From: Clostridium magnum DSM 2767
GTDB taxonomy: Bacteria > Bacillota > Clostridia > Clostridiales > Clostridiaceae
Assembly: GCF_001623875.1 (NCBI RefSeq)
Contig: NZ_LWAE01000001.1
Location: 496,001 to 560,000 of the forward strand
Reading direction: 5' to 3'
Length of the DNA stretch: 64,000 bases
Shown: piece after piece, positions 9,209 to 19,643 of the stretch
How the letters are laid out: each line of letters begins with the position of its first letter
Position numbering within the stretch: the stretch's first letter is position 1
Position numbers and translations under genes: made by a program
Notes under the pieces: model-generated
What the model was told of the DNA's origin: nothing
Databases searched by the model: none
Seen by the model: the letters and a program-made list of their open reading frames with translations, nothing else

Positions 9209-10081
9209 ATGATTATAGATAAACTATATGAAAGTATTAATAAAAATGGACACGTATGTGTAGGATTAGATACTGGAGTTGAATATATACCTAAAGAGGT
9301 TTTAGATAAACATACATCAATAGAAGATGCTATAGTTGAATATAATAGAACAATAATTGATGCTACATTAGATGTATCATCATCTTATAAGGTTCAAATA
9401 GCATACTATGAAGCTTTGGGATTGGCTGGACTTAGCGCATATAAAAGAACGCTGCAATATATAAGAGAAAAAGAATCAATAATAATCGCAGATATAAAAA
9501 GAGGGGATATAGCTAAAACTGCTGAAATGTATGCAAAAGCACATTTTGAAGGAGATTTTGAAAGTGATTTTGTAACATTAAGTCCTTATATGGGGCTAGA
9601 CGGATTAGAACCTTATTTACCATATGTAGAAAATAAGGAGAAAGGACTATTTGTTTTAGTAAGAACTTCAAATAAGGGAGCAGAAGACATACAGTATATA
9701 GATACAGATAAAAATGAAAAAGTTTATTCTGTAGTAGGAGAAAAAATACAACAACTAGGAAATGATTATTTGGGAACTTGTGGTTATAGTTCTATAGGTG
9801 GAGTAGTTGGATGTACTCATGTAGATGAAGGGATTAAGCTTAGAAAAGATTTAGATAAAATGTTCTTCTTAATACCAGGTTATGGAGCTCAAGGGGGAAC
9901 TGCAGAGGATGTAGCCCTCTATCTAAAGAATGGCAATGGCGGAGTTGTTAACTCTTCAAGAGGTATACTTCTTGCATATAAAAAGCATGAAGATGGAGCA
10001 AAATGCTTTGGTGATTATGCAAGAAAAGAAGCTATAAGAATGAAAGAAGATATACTTAGTGCAGTTAGAAAACAGGGATAG
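9209..10081 (+). CDS. pyrF: orotidine 5'-phosphate decarboxylase
   Basis: Converts OMP to UMP. The ~290-residue length and VCVGLDTG start mark it as the longer group 2 decarboxylase. The catalytic DxKxxD motif is DIKRGD in IIADIKRGDIAKTAEMYA. An in-frame GTG at 9197 exists, but GGAG at 9194-9197 would overlap it and is well spaced for ATG at 9209, so I place the start there. The gap from pyrC is about 90 bases and could hold a weak internal promoter; no terminator was seen. Confidence 0.94.
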   Translation: MIIDKLYESINKNGHVCVGLDTGVEYIPKEVLDKHTSIEDAIVEYNRTIIDATLDVSSSYKVQIAYYEALGLAGLSAYKRTLQYIREKESIIIADIKRGDIAKTAEMYAKAHFEGDFESDFVTLSPYMGLDGLEPYLPYVENKEKGLFVLVRTSNKGAEDIQYIDTDKNEKVYSVVGEKIQQLGNDYLGTCGYSSIGGVVGCTHVDEGIKLRKDLDKMFFLIPGYGAQGGTAEDVALYLKNGNGGVVNSSRGILLAYKKHEDGAKCFGDYARKEAIRMKEDILSAVRKQG

Positions 10082-10112
10082 TAATGATATATTAAGAAAC
10101 GGAGAATGATTG

Positions 10113-10871
10113 ATGGAGAGAGTTAAGATAAATTACAGCACTGAAAAAGTTTATGAAAATGTTCAAATAGCGAATGGAGTATTTAAGTTAACTATAAAAG
10201 GTAAGTTTGCAGGAAAGCCTGGACAATTTTATATGCTTAAGGCATGGAACAGAGAACCTCTCTTAGGTAGACCTATAAGTATACACCATCTAGATGAGGA
10301 AAAAATAGTTTTCTTGTACCAATTAGTTAGAGAAGGTACTGAAATTTTAAGTAAACTTAAAACTGGTGATGAAATAGAGCTTACAGGACCATTAGGAAAT
10401 GGCTTTGATATAGATAAGATACAAGGAAAAGTAGCATTAGTAGCAGGTGGTATAGGTACTGCTCCTATGTTCTATGTAGCGGAGAGTTTGAAAAGTTGCC
10501 AAGTAGATCTTTATGCTGGATTTAGAGATGAAGCTTACATTATTGAAAAGTTTACGGATTGTGTAAAAAATGTGAATGTATCCACTGAGAGCGGAATAGT
10601 AGGGCACAAGGGATATGTAACAGAATTATTTAAGCCAGAACTTTATGATATGGTTTTATGTTGTGGCCCTGAGATAATGATGGAAAAGGTAGTTAAAATG
10701 TGTAGAGAAAAGAAGGTACCAATATATGTTTCTATGGAGAAACATATGGCTTGCGGTGTAGGTGCTTGTCTTGTCTGCACATGTAAAACTAAAAATGGCA
10801 ATAAAAGAACTTGTAAAGATGGCCCGGTATTTTGGGGAGATGACATAGTAATTGAGGAGGATAGTATCTAA
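10113..10871 (+). CDS. pyrK: dihydroorotate dehydrogenase B, electron transfer subunit
   Basis: FAD and 2Fe-2S subunit that passes electrons from PyrD to NAD+. FAD-binding GRPISIH (about residues 52-58), nucleotide-binding GGIGTAPMF, and the 2Fe-2S cysteines CGVGACLVC followed by [12 protein letters not shown] three bases upstream is possible, but GGAG at 10101-10104 fits ATG 10113. It overlaps pyrD by one base (TAATG), which suggests matched synthesis of the two subunits. Confidence 0.95.
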   Translation: MERVKINYSTEKVYENVQIANGVFKLTIKGKFAGKPGQFYMLKAWNREPLLGRPISIHHLDEEKIVFLYQLVREGTEILSKLKTGDEIELTGPLGNGFDIDKIQGKVALVAGGIGTAPMFYVAESLKSCQVDLYAGFRDEAYIIEKFTDCVKNVNVSTESGIVGHKGYVTELFKPELYDMVLCCGPEIMMEKVVKMCREKKVPIYVSMEKHMACGVGACLVCTCKTKNGNKRTCKDGPVFWGDDIVIEEDSI

Positions 10872-11767
10872 TGCTTGATGTTAATATATGCGGTGTAAAA
10901 TTAAAGAATCCAGTTATTGCTGCATCTGGTACTTTTGGATTTGGTGAAGAATATGCACAATTTTATGATGTATCAAAGCTTGGCGGTATATGTTCCAAAG
11001 GACTTACATTAAATCAAAAAGAAGGAAATGATGGGATAAGGGTTTTTGAAACAAGAGGTGGAATGTTAAACAGTGTAGGACTTCAAAACCCTGGAGTTGA
11101 GCATTTTATAAAATATGAGCTTACTGAAATGAAAAAAATAGACACTGCAATAATAGCTAATCTGGGCGGTGGAACTATTGAAGATTATATAAAGGGTGTA
11201 GAACTGCTTAATGACACAGATATAGATATGATAGAGTTAAATATATCATGTCCAAATGTTAAGCATGGTGGTATGGCTTTAGGTATAAAGTCAGAAATAG
11301 CTTATGAGGCAGTAAAGGAAGTAAAAGGTGTATGTAAAAAGCCACTCATGGTTAAACTGTCACCTAATGCAGAAGATATTGTAGATATGGCACATAAGTG
11401 TTGTGAGGCTGGAGCTGATGCACTTTCTCTAGTGAACACTTTTAAAGGAATGGCTATAGATATAAAAAAGAAAAAACCTGTATTCAATAATATTAGTGCA
11501 GGCCTTTCAGGACCAGCAATAAAACCAATAGCTCTTAGAATGGTTTATGAAGTGTCAAAAGCTGTTAACATTCCAGTAGTAGGCTTAGGAGGAATATGCT
11601 CCTGGCAGGATGCCATAGAGTTTATAATGGCAGGTGCATATGCAATTCAAGTTGGTACGGCGAATTTTATCAAACCAGATATTTGCATAGATATTATCAA
11701 TGGTATTGAGGATTACATGAAAGCTGAAAATATAAAGAGTTTAGATGAAATAAGAGGAATAATATAA
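10871..11767 (+). CDS. pyrD: dihydroorotate dehydrogenase B, catalytic subunit
   Basis: Class 1B enzyme that oxidises dihydroorotate to orotate with FMN. TIM-barrel start [13 protein letters not shown], active-site cysteine in [11 protein letters not shown] (about residue 127), and FMN phosphate segment GLGGICS. 298 residues is typical. It needs PyrK, encoded immediately upstream, to use NAD+ as acceptor, which fits an anaerobe. Confidence 0.96.
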   Translation: MLDVNICGVKLKNPVIAASGTFGFGEEYAQFYDVSKLGGICSKGLTLNQKEGNDGIRVFETRGGMLNSVGLQNPGVEHFIKYELTEMKKIDTAIIANLGGGTIEDYIKGVELLNDTDIDMIELNISCPNVKHGGMALGIKSEIAYEAVKEVKGVCKKPLMVKLSPNAEDIVDMAHKCCEAGADALSLVNTFKGMAIDIKKKKPVFNNISAGLSGPAIKPIALRMVYEVSKAVNIPVVGLGGICSWQDAIEFIMAGAYAIQVGTANFIKPDICIDIINGIEDYMKAENIKSLDEIRGII

Positions 11768-11789
11768 AAATACTAAGGAGGAATTAGAT

Positions 11790-12371
11790 ATGGAAAATAC
11801 AGATATGATGGTTATAGATACATTAAAAGAAGTAGGGGCATTATTAGAAGGACACTTTTTACTTTCATCAGGAAGACACAGCGATAGATATTGCCAGTGT
11901 GCTAAGCTTCTACAGTACCCAGATAAGGCAGAGAAGGTTTTAAAAGTAGTGGCTGATAAACTTAAAGATGTTGATTTCGATATGGTAGTTGGACCAGCTA
12001 TGGGTGGAGTAGTAGTATCCTATGAATTAGCAAGACAAACAGGAAAACCAGGAATATTTGCTGAAAGACAAGATGGAACTATGACAATAAGAAGAGGATT
12101 CGAAATAAAAAAGGGCCAGAAGATTATAATATCAGAAGATGTTATAACTACAGGTAAGTCTTTTCTTGAAGTTGCAGATATTATAAAGGCTCAAGGGGGA
12201 GAAATAGTAGGTATTTGCTGCATAGTTGATAGAAGAGCTGAGGGGGTAGAGATTGAGTACCCTTTATATAGTGCAGTTAAACTTGAGGTAAAAAGTTATG
12301 AAAATGAAAATTGTCCTCTTTGTAAAGAAGGAATTCCTTACGTAAAACCAGGTAGCAGAAATATCAAATAA
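11790..12371 (+). CDS. pyrE: orotate phosphoribosyltransferase
   Basis: Adds PRPP to orotate to give OMP. The PRPP motif is [14 protein letters not shown] (about residues 110-123). 193 residues, with a cysteine-containing C-terminus ([18 protein letters not shown]) typical of the clostridial form. Preceded by AAGGAGGAATT. Last gene of the pyr operon, followed by a strong terminator. Confidence 0.96.
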   Translation: MENTDMMVIDTLKEVGALLEGHFLLSSGRHSDRYCQCAKLLQYPDKAEKVLKVVADKLKDVDFDMVVGPAMGGVVVSYELARQTGKPGIFAERQDGTMTIRRGFEIKKGQKIIISEDVITTGKSFLEVADIIKAQGGEIVGICCIVDRRAEGVEIEYPLYSAVKLEVKSYENENCPLCKEGIPYVKPGSRNIK

Positions 12372-12403
12372 TAGAAGCTAGAACTATTTAACTTACTTTA
12401 TTC

Positions 12404-12447
12404 ATCCCAAGTCTTAAACTTAAATTCAAGACTTGGGATTATTTTTA
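12404..12447 (+). terminator. terminator of the pyr operon
   Basis: ATCCCAAGTCTT (12404-12415) pairs perfectly with AAGACTTGGGAT (12428-12439) and is followed by TATTTTTATT. Confidence 0.9.
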
Positions 12448-12533
12448 TTCATTATTATTAAGAGATAGGGATTCTGAACTCTAACAAATGAAAGAATCTT
12501 TACTTAAATTATTATTATTTTTTTCGTTTTGAG

Positions 12534-12539
12534 TTATAA
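12534..12539 (+). promoter_or_regulatory. possible -10 box before the membrane-anchored unknown
   Basis: TATAAT lies in an AT-rich stretch about 90 bases upstream of the GTG start at 12627. No clear -35 sequence was found, so the assignment is tentative. Confidence 0.35.
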
Positions 12540-12626
12540 TAAGTAATGGATTAAAAGTGAATTAATGATTTGCAATGTATAGTTGCTTTTAAATGAATAT
12601 AATAGTTTTGGTGGGAGGAATTATTA

Positions 12627-13406
12627 GTGGCAAAACCAAGTATATTTAGTAAAGACTATGAAAAACAAATGAAGAAGAGGAAAAAAAGAATAACTTTCGC
12701 AATTTTTATAGCTATTATAGCAGGTGTTTTTATAACTATATCTATATCTATGAAGGGGTTAGTAAAAAATTTAAGTACAGATCTAGAGAAATCCAAAAGT
12801 AGTAGTACTAATGATAAGAATAATACAAAAAGTACAGAAAGTAAAAAAATAGAAGTAATTGAACAGAAAGTGAAAAAAATAGAGGCGTATGATATACAAT
12901 TAAGTAATGGAAAAACTATAAGTATAGCTTATGAAACAAAGGATAATGACAAAATATTTAAACCTGTGTCAACAACTGATGGTAGTTCATTATATAGTAT
13001 TAGCCCTTCAGGGAAAAATGCTATATTGTTTGATGATAAATCTCAGAGTATCATATTGGTGGATATAAATGGTAACAAACAAGATGTGACAAATCCACAG
13101 TATACTGCAACAAATGGTACTGTAATAGAAAAAAATGCACAACTTTCAGCACAACCTGATTATATTTGGTGTTCATCTCCAAGATTTATAGATGACAATA
13201 ATATTGCATATATAAGTCAACTACCTTGGATTGGAAAAACAACTAAATACGTATGGATAGAAAGCTTAGGTGATAGAAGTAATGTTATGGTTCAGGAAAT
13301 ACAAGGAGAAGAATTAAAACTTGGGGAGTTAACGGATAAAGGACTAACTGTCACTGAGGATGGAAAAACAATTTTCTTGAAATCAGATGGTAGTATTAGT
13401 GAATAG
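12627..13406 (+). CDS. membrane-anchored protein of unknown function
   Basis: 259 residues. A Lys/Arg-rich start (about residues 15-21) precedes one membrane span (about 22-44), then a Ser/Thr/Lys/Asn-rich linker and an outer domain rich in Gly, Asn and Thr with short beta-like repeats (LSNGKTISIAYE, SISPSGKNAILFD). The last part reads like propeller-type blades but no named family is recognised. GTG start with GGGAGGA upstream. No partner gene is evident; the downstream epimerase-like gene may be co-transcribed. Confidence 0.75.
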   Translation: MAKPSIFSKDYEKQMKKRKKRITFAIFIAIIAGVFITISISMKGLVKNLSTDLEKSKSSSTNDKNNTKSTESKKIEVIEQKVKKIEAYDIQLSNGKTISIAYETKDNDKIFKPVSTTDGSSLYSISPSGKNAILFDDKSQSIILVDINGNKQDVTNPQYTATNGTVIEKNAQLSAQPDYIWCSSPRFIDDNNIAYISQLPWIGKTTKYVWIESLGDRSNVMVQEIQGEELKLGELTDKGLTVTEDGKTIFLKSDGSISE

Positions 13407-13444
13407 ATAATATGTTTATTTATATATAGTTAGTGGAGGTTTTA

Positions 13445-14227
13445 ATGGAGATAGGGTTATCATCAGCTAGTTTTTATCCTAATGTGAAAACAGAAGATAG
13501 TATAGGATTAATGAAAAGCTTAGGCTTTGAAGGAGGGGAAATATTTTTAAATAGTCCTAGTGAATATGAAGAGAGTTTTATAGAAGAACTTTTAGAAGAA
13601 AAGAATAAAAATAACTTCAGAATACATTCCGTACATGGCTTTTCATCTTCCTTTGAACCTTTCCTTTTTGATAGTTATCAAAGAAGAAGAGATGATATGT
13701 TTGTATACTTTAAAAAGATATGTAAAGCAGCTAAAGTGTTAGGGGCTGATTGTTATACATTTCATGGTATGAGACATCAGGGAGCAGGTTTTATCACAAA
13801 CGAGCTTATATTAGAGGTATATAACAAATTAGCATATGTTGCACTAGAAGAGGGAATAAAGCTTGCACAAGAGAATGTATCATGGTGTATGTCCTCTGAT
13901 ATTAATTTTTTACGTATGATAAAAGAAAATTGTAAATATCCAGTGTTTTTTACTTTAGATATAAAACAAGCCTATAAAGCGGGTGTAGATCCAGAAAAAT
14001 ACATAGATATTATGGGAGAAAATATAATCAACTTTCATATAAACGATAGAGATAAGAATAATATTTGCCTATTACCAGGCAAGGGAGATGTAAATTACAA
14101 AAAAATATTTTGTAAATTAAAGGAAATGGGTTATAATAAAGTTGGAATTATAGAAGTTTACAGTAATAATTATACAGAATTAAAGGAAATCTCTGATTCA
14201 AAAAAATTTTTATTAAGGCAACAGTGA
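13445..14227 (+). CDS. sugar phosphate isomerase/epimerase family protein (TIM barrel)
   Basis: About 260 residues of the AP-endonuclease-2/xylose isomerase-like fold: MEIGLSSASFYPN start, metal-site candidates in HSVHGF, TFHGMRH, AQENVSW, and FHINDRD, and a final IIEVYS. Family members act on sugars, inositols or DNA; substrate here is not known. An in-frame GTG at 13433 is part of TAGTGGAGG, the ribosome site for ATG 13445, so the shorter start is used. It sits 38 bases after the unknown membrane protein. Confidence 0.8.
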   Translation: MEIGLSSASFYPNVKTEDSIGLMKSLGFEGGEIFLNSPSEYEESFIEELLEEKNKNNFRIHSVHGFSSSFEPFLFDSYQRRRDDMFVYFKKICKAAKVLGADCYTFHGMRHQGAGFITNELILEVYNKLAYVALEEGIKLAQENVSWCMSSDINFLRMIKENCKYPVFFTLDIKQAYKAGVDPEKYIDIMGENIINFHINDRDKNNICLLPGKGDVNYKKIFCKLKEMGYNKVGIIEVYSNNYTELKEISDSKKFLLRQQ

Positions 14228-14282
14228 AATTAAAAAAATAATTGTAAAATTTATGTTTTTTGGTATATAATTATTAATACAG

Positions 14283-14318
14283 AAATTTCATCTATACTAA
14301 ATGAAATTTTGGTATAAT
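14283..14318 (+). promoter_or_regulatory. hairpin and -10-like box upstream of tig
   Basis: AAATTTCAT (14283-14291) pairs with ATGAAATTT (14301-14309) and is followed by TTGGTATAAT, with TATAAT at 14313-14318. The hairpin may end the upstream gene and the box may start tig transcription. No good -35 is visible, so the promoter call is weak. Confidence 0.35.
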
Positions 14319-14419
14319 ATAAAGGATCATATAAGATTAAGTAACATATGTTAATACTTTTAAATATATGTTATAATAATGAGGTTAATATAAGCACGGT
14401 TATTAGGAGGAAAAGTATA

Positions 14420-15712
14420 ATGAACGCTAAAATGGAAAAGATAGAAAATAATGTAGTAAAGTTAGAAATAACAGTAGAGGTAGAGAAATTCAATGAAGCA
14501 ATGAAAAAGGCATTTACAAAGAATGCTAAGCAATTTAATATACCAGGATTCAGAAAAGGTAAAGCTCCAATGAATATAATAAAGAAATATTATGGCGAAG
14601 GAGTATTCTATGAAGATGCTATAAATTTCTGTTGTGATGATACATATCCAGAAGCTTTAAAAGAACATAACATAAAGCCAGTTGATTATCCACAAATAGA
14701 CATAGTTCAAGTTGGAGAAGGAAAAGATTTCATTTACACTGCAGCAGTAGTTGTTGTTCCAGAAGTAGAACTTGGAGAATATAAAGGATTAGAAGTAACT
14801 AAACCTGTATATGAAGTTAAAGAAGAAGAAGTAGAAAATGAATTAAAATCAATGCAACAAAAAAATGCTAGAGTTGAAACAAAAGAAGAAGGAACTGTGG
14901 CAAAGGGAGATATTGCTGTTATAGATTTTAAAGGATTTGTTGACGAGGTAGCTTTTGAAGGTGGAGAAGGAACAAATTATGAATTGGAAATCGGTTCAGG
15001 TTCTTTCATAGATACTTTTGAAGACCAATTAATAGGATTAAATAAAGGTGATTCAAAGGATGTTAAAGTAACTTTCCCAGCAGAGTATGGCAGAGAGGAA
15101 TTAAATGGCAAAGAAGCTACTTTCAAAGTTACAGTTAATGATATAAAAATAAAAGAATTACCAGCATTAGATGATGAATTTGCAAAAGAAGTTTCAGAAT
15201 TTGATACTTTAGATGAATTAAAGGCTGATGTAAGAAAGAAAATGGAAGGTGTAAATGAAGTAAGAGCTAAGAGAGAATATGAAGAAGCAGTTCTTGAAGC
15301 TGTTTGCGCAAATGCTAAAGTTGACATTCCAAGCGTTATGATAGATAAAGAAATAGATAATATGCTTAAAGACTTAGAAATGAGATTACAATATCAAGGA
15401 TTAGATCTTCAAACATATTATCAATACACAAATAATACTGAAGAAAAAGTTAGAGAGTACATGAAAGAAACTGCAGATAAGAGAGTAAAGACAGATTTAG
15501 TAATTGAAGAAATAGCTAAGGTTGAAAATATAGATGCAACTGAAGAAGAACTTTTAGCTAAAGCTACAGAAATGGCAAAACAATACGGAAGCAAGGATTT
15601 AGAAAAAACAGCTAAATTAGTTCTTGATTCTCAAAAGAGCTACTTAAAATTAGATGTAGTTAATGAAAAAGTAGTAAAAATGTTAGTTGATAATAGTAAA
15701 GCAACAGCATAA
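14420..15712 (+). CDS. tig: trigger factor
   Basis: Ribosome-associated chaperone and peptidyl-prolyl isomerase. The N-terminal ribosome-binding signature is GFRKGKAP (about residues 43-50); the FKBP-like domain spans about 150-240 ([30 protein letters not shown]); the rest is the helical chaperone arm. The frame extends upstream to 14348, but TAGGAGG at 14404-14410 and family length (430 residues) place the start at 14420. It heads the tig-clpP-clpX-lonB-lonA row common in Firmicutes. Confidence 0.96.
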   Translation: MNAKMEKIENNVVKLEITVEVEKFNEAMKKAFTKNAKQFNIPGFRKGKAPMNIIKKYYGEGVFYEDAINFCCDDTYPEALKEHNIKPVDYPQIDIVQVGEGKDFIYTAAVVVVPEVELGEYKGLEVTKPVYEVKEEEVENELKSMQQKNARVETKEEGTVAKGDIAVIDFKGFVDEVAFEGGEGTNYELEIGSGSFIDTFEDQLIGLNKGDSKDVKVTFPAEYGREELNGKEATFKVTVNDIKIKELPALDDEFAKEVSEFDTLDELKADVRKKMEGVNEVRAKREYEEAVLEAVCANAKVDIPSVMIDKEIDNMLKDLEMRLQYQGLDLQTYYQYTNNTEEKVREYMKETADKRVKTDLVIEEIAKVENIDATEEELLAKATEMAKQYGSKDLEKTAKLVLDSQKSYLKLDVVNEKVVKMLVDNSKATA

Positions 15713-15726
15713 GATATAAAAAAGGG

Positions 15727-15760
15727 TTAATTGCCAGGAGTTTTTCTGGCAATTAATTTT
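15727..15760 (+). terminator. terminator after tig
   Basis: TTAATTGCCAG (15727-15737) pairs with CTGGCAATTAA (15746-15756), followed by TTTT. It separates tig from clpP. Confidence 0.85.
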
Positions 15761-15862
15761 AAACTGAAAATATGCTGGGTTTTCATCCTTATATAGGTTG
15801 ATATAAATAAATTTCAAATGGGTAAAATCACTTATATGGTGATTAAAAAGGAGGAGAGGATT

Positions 15863-16447
15863 ATGAGTTTAGTACCAGTAGTCGTTGAGCAAACTAACAG
15901 AGGAGAAAGATCATATGATATTTATTCTAGACTTTTAAAGGACAGAATAATAATGTTAAGTGAGGAAGTTAACGATGTTACTGCTAGTCTTGTAGTAGCT
16001 CAGTTATTATTCTTAGAGGCAGAAGACCCTGATAAAGATATACATTTATACATAAATAGCCCAGGCGGATCTATAACTGCTGGAATGGCAATTTATGATA
16101 CTATGCAGCATATTAAACCAGATGTGTCAACTATATGTGTAGGTATGGCAGCTTCAATGGGTGCATTTTTGCTTACCGCGGGAGCAAAAGGAAAGAGATT
16201 TGCTTTGCCAAATGCTGAAGTAATGATACATCAACCTCTTGGAGGATTTCAAGGTCAAGCGACAGATATAGGAATTCATGCAGATAGAATACTTAAAATA
16301 AAGAAAAAATTGAATACTATATTAAGTGAAAGAACAGGTCAGCCACTAGAAACAATTGAGAGGGATACAGAAAGAGACAACTTCATGTCAGCAGAGGATG
16401 CTAAAAACTATGGATTAATAGATGAAGTAATTGTAAAAAAGAAATAA
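15863..16447 (+). CDS. clpP: ATP-dependent Clp protease proteolytic subunit
   Basis: Serine peptidase that forms the 14-mer degradation chamber. 194 residues from the chosen start; catalytic Ser98 in GMAASMGAF, His123 in VMIHQPLGG, and the Asp in the DAKNYGLID segment region. The frame runs upstream to 15818, but AAAGGAGGAGAGGATT and the family's [10 protein letters not shown] start fix ATG 15863. It is 19 bases from clpX, its ATPase partner. Confidence 0.97.
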   Translation: MSLVPVVVEQTNRGERSYDIYSRLLKDRIIMLSEEVNDVTASLVVAQLLFLEAEDPDKDIHLYINSPGGSITAGMAIYDTMQHIKPDVSTICVGMAASMGAFLLTAGAKGKRFALPNAEVMIHQPLGGFQGQATDIGIHADRILKIKKKLNTILSERTGQPLETIERDTERDNFMSAEDAKNYGLIDEVIVKKK

Positions 16448-16466
16448 CCTTTAGAGAGGTGTTATA

Positions 16467-17756
16467 ATGGCCAAAATTGATGAAAAGAAACAATTGAAAT
16501 GTTCATTTTGCGGCAAAACTCAAGATCAAGTTAGAAGATTGATAGCGGGGCCAGGTGTATATATTTGTGATGAATGTATAGAACTTTGTTCTGAGATAAT
16601 AAGCGATGAATTTGAAGAAGACGTTCAGGTAGATATGAGCTCTCTTCCTAAGCCTATAGATATAAAGGGTTATCTTGATCAATATGTAATTGGTCAAGAT
16701 GGTGCAAAAAAATCTTTAGCAGTAGCAGTTTATAATCATTACAAAAGAATTAACTCAAATATTAATAATGATGATGTTGAATTGCAAAAAAGTAATATTC
16801 TTCTATTAGGACCTACAGGATCAGGAAAAACTCTTTTAGCTCAGACCTTAGCAAAATTTTTAAATGTACCTTTTGCTATAGCTGATGCTACTACTTTAAC
16901 TGAAGCTGGTTACGTTGGAGAAGATGTTGAAAATATACTATTAAAGCTTATTCAAAATGCTGATTATGATATAGAAAGAGCTGAAAGAGGAATAGTATAT
17001 ATAGATGAAATAGACAAAATAGCTAGAAAATCAGAAAATCCATCTATAACTAGGGATGTATCAGGAGAAGGTGTACAGCAAGCTTTATTAAAGATACTTG
17101 AAGGTACAGTGGCATCCGTACCACCTCAGGGTGGGAGAAAACATCCTCACCAAGAATTTATACAAATAAATACATCTAATATATTATTTATTTGTGGTGG
17201 TGCTTTTGATGGAATAGATAAAATTATTGAAAATAGAACAAGAACCAGCACATTAGGTTTTGGTGCCGAAATTCAATCTAAAAAGGAAAAGGATCTTGGA
17301 ACACTTTTACAGGATATAATGCCAGGGGACTTATTGAAATTTGGTCTTATTCCTGAATTTGTAGGAAGACTTCCAATAGTGGTAACACTTGATGCTTTAG
17401 ATAAAAAAGCATTGATTAGCATTTTAAAGGAACCTAAAAATGCCCTTGTCAAACAGTATAAAAAGCTTTTCGAAATAGACAATGTTGAGCTTGAGTTTAC
17501 TGATGAGGCTTTAGAAGCAATTGCTGATGAAGCAATGAAAAGAAGTACAGGAGCGAGAGGTCTTAGAGCAATAATAGAAGATACCATGAAGGATATAATG
17601 TTTGATATTCCTTCAAGGGAAGAAATAGCCAAAGTAATTGTGAATCAAGAAACTATTACTACAAAGCAACCTGAACTTGTTAATGCAGAGGGTGAAAAGA
17701 GAACTCCAATAAAAGTTAAAAAGTCAAGAACTAGAAAAGGTTCAGAAACAGCATAG
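16467..17756 (+). CDS. clpX: ATP-dependent Clp protease ATP-binding subunit ClpX
   Basis: Hexameric unfoldase feeding ClpP. N-terminal zinc-binding domain with CSFCG and CDECIELC (residues about 11-40), Walker A GPTGSGKT (about 114-121), pore loop GYVGED, Walker [10 protein letters not shown], and the sensor segment STGARGLRA near 358. 429 residues, full length. The IGF-type ClpP docking loop is represented by LGFGAE. Co-transcribed with clpP. Confidence 0.97.
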   Translation: MAKIDEKKQLKCSFCGKTQDQVRRLIAGPGVYICDECIELCSEIISDEFEEDVQVDMSSLPKPIDIKGYLDQYVIGQDGAKKSLAVAVYNHYKRINSNINNDDVELQKSNILLLGPTGSGKTLLAQTLAKFLNVPFAIADATTLTEAGYVGEDVENILLKLIQNADYDIERAERGIVYIDEIDKIARKSENPSITRDVSGEGVQQALLKILEGTVASVPPQGGRKHPHQEFIQINTSNILFICGGAFDGIDKIIENRTRTSTLGFGAEIQSKKEKDLGTLLQDIMPGDLLKFGLIPEFVGRLPIVVTLDALDKKALISILKEPKNALVKQYKKLFEIDNVELEFTDEALEAIADEAMKRSTGARGLRAIIEDTMKDIMFDIPSREEIAKVIVNQETITTKQPELVNAEGEKRTPIKVKKSRTRKGSETA

Positions 17757-17762
17757 AGAATT

Positions 17763-17800
17763 GAGAGTACTGTGAAAAACGGTACTCTTTTCTGTTTTTA
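17763..17800 (+). terminator. terminator after clpX
   Basis: AGAGTAC (17764-17770) pairs with GTACTCT (17782-17788), followed by TTTCTGTTTTTA. Confidence 0.8.
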
Positions 17801-17916
17801 ATCCTCAATTCACCATTTTAAATTAATATTAGAATATCCTCCATAAAAGATGAGCATAATAATTACAGAGATTATTTTACAGGTAATATAGGGAATTCTG
17901 GAGGGATGTTTTAAAA

Positions 17917-19593
17917 ATGATGTATTCTTTAATGATTATTGAATTAATAGTTACTGTTGTCATGGGAGCTTACTTTTTTAACGCACTAAAAAATCAGCAA
18001 TCTAGAAAGGTAATCATAGATAGAGAGAATAAAAAGGAAATGGAGAAACTTAAAAAATTAAGAGAGATAAAGCTAACAGAACCTCTCACAGAAAAAAGTA
18101 GACCATCTTCTTTTAGTGAGATAACAGGTCAAGAAAAGGGAATAAAAGCTCTTCAAGCAGCTTTATGTGGAGCCAATCCCCAGCATGTTATAATATATGG
18201 ACCACCTGGAATTGGTAAGACTGCAGCAGCTAGATTAGTGCTGGAACATGCAAAGAAAAAAGAATATTCACCTTTTGCCGAGAATGCAAAGTTTATCGAA
18301 ATTGATGCCACTACGATAAGGTTTGATGATAGGGGAATAGCAGATCCCCTTATAGGATCGGTACATGACCCTATATATCAGGGAGCAGGATCCTTGGGAG
18401 TAGCTGGTATACCGCAACCTAAGGCAGGAGCCGTTACGAAAGCACATGGAGGGATACTTTTTATAGATGAAATAGGAGAATTACATCCTATTGAAATGAA
18501 CAAATTATTAAAGGTTTTAGAAGATAGAAAAGTTTTTTTAGATAGTTCTTATTATAATTCATCTGATGATAATATGCCCACATATATAAAGGATATTTTT
18601 GAAAATGGTCTTCCTGCAGATTTTAGATTAGTTGGAGCTACTACAAGAAATCCGGAGGAAATTACTCCAGCATTAAGATCAAGATGTGTAGAAATATTTT
18701 TTAGGCCTCTTTTACCAGATGAAATTCAAGTTATAGCTAAAAACTCAGTTAATAAGATAGGATTTACTATAGGGGAAAAGGCATGTGATTTAGTAGGAAG
18801 ATATTCGCAAAATGGAAGGGATGTTGTAAATTTAATTCAACTTGCATCAGGTATAGCATTAGATGAAGCAAGAAAGGAAATTACAGTAAGTGATGTAGAA
18901 TGGGTAATAGAGAATGGTCAATATTCTCCAAGACCTGAAAAGAAAATAAGAGAATTTCCAGCAGTAGGATATGTCAATGGATTAGCAGTTTATGGAGCAA
19001 ACATGGGGGCTGTAATGGAAGTAGAGGCTACAGCTAAGAAGGTAACCCTTAGAAAGGGCAATATAAGAATAACAGGCATAATAGAAGAAGAAGAGATAAG
19101 TAATCAAAACAGAAAAATGAGAAGAAAAAGCACGGCAAGATGCTCAGTAGAAAATGTAATAACTGTAATAGAAAAAATATTTAACCTAAATTGTGATGAA
19201 TATGATATACATATAAACTTTTCAGGAGGAGCACCTGTAGATGGACCTTCAGCAGGCATAAGTATAGCTACAGCTATTTATAGTGCTATAAATAATATAC
19301 CAATAAATAATGAAGTAGCAATGACTGGTGAAATATCTATACATGGAGATGTCAAACCTATAGGTGGAGTAAATGCAAAGATTCAAGCAGCTAAAAAAGC
19401 AGGTGCAAAGATTGTAATAATACCAATTGAAAATTGGCAGGATAGTTTTTCTCAATTAGAAGGAATAAAGGTTATTTCTGTGAAAAATATTAATGAAGTA
19501 CTTGATATTTCTATATTAAAAGAAGATAAAGACAGTTCAACTGTTCAAATAGAAACAAATGTAGATGTCCTCTCTGCTGAATCAGCTACATAG
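17917..19593 (+). CDS. lonB: ATP-dependent protease LonB
   Basis: 558-residue Lon-family protease of the Bacillus/Clostridium LonB type. An N-terminal membrane span (about residues 4-22) anchors it to the membrane side. Then a single AAA+ domain: Walker A GPPGIGKT (about 98-105) and Walker B ILFIDEIGE. The C-terminal serine-lysine protease domain has catalytic Ser in DGPSAGIS and Lys in the GGVNAKIQAA region. No Lon N-terminal substrate domain. In Bacillus LonB is forespore-associated; that role here is inference. ATGs at 17917 and 17920 are both possible behind GGAGGG. Confidence 0.94.
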   Translation: MMYSLMIIELIVTVVMGAYFFNALKNQQSRKVIIDRENKKEMEKLKKLREIKLTEPLTEKSRPSSFSEITGQEKGIKALQAALCGANPQHVIIYGPPGIGKTAAARLVLEHAKKKEYSPFAENAKFIEIDATTIRFDDRGIADPLIGSVHDPIYQGAGSLGVAGIPQPKAGAVTKAHGGILFIDEIGELHPIEMNKLLKVLEDRKVFLDSSYYNSSDDNMPTYIKDIFENGLPADFRLVGATTRNPEEITPALRSRCVEIFFRPLLPDEIQVIAKNSVNKIGFTIGEKACDLVGRYSQNGRDVVNLIQLASGIALDEARKEITVSDVEWVIENGQYSPRPEKKIREFPAVGYVNGLAVYGANMGAVMEVEATAKKVTLRKGNIRITGIIEEEEISNQNRKMRRKSTARCSVENVITVIEKIFNLNCDEYDIHINFSGGAPVDGPSAGISIATAIYSAINNIPINNEVAMTGEISIHGDVKPIGGVNAKIQAAKKAGAKIVIIPIENWQDSFSQLEGIKVISVKNINEVLDISILKEDKDSSTVQIETNVDVLSAESAT

Positions 19594-19594
19594 A

Positions 19595-19642
19595 ATGAGG
19601 ACTTTAATCAGGTGGGCTTTTAAGCCCATCTGGCTAATAAGT
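19595..19642 (+). repeat. partial family A repeat acting as hairpin after lonB
   Basis: ATGAGGACTTTAATCAGGTG followed by a tight hairpin CAGGTGGGCTT (19609-19619)/AAGCCCATCTG (19622-19632), then GCTAATAAGTT. Layout and bases resemble the 5' third of family A (ATGAAGTGAAACTTGAATCA, hairpin 1, TTAGTTG). It begins one base after the lonB stop and could terminate lonB. The match is degenerate, so membership in family A is probable, not certain. Confidence 0.5.
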
Positions 19643-19643
19643 T

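Noticed and set aside
13433..13444. GTG start giving a longer epimerase-like protein
   Set aside because: The GTG lies inside the TAGTGGAGG ribosome site of the downstream ATG.
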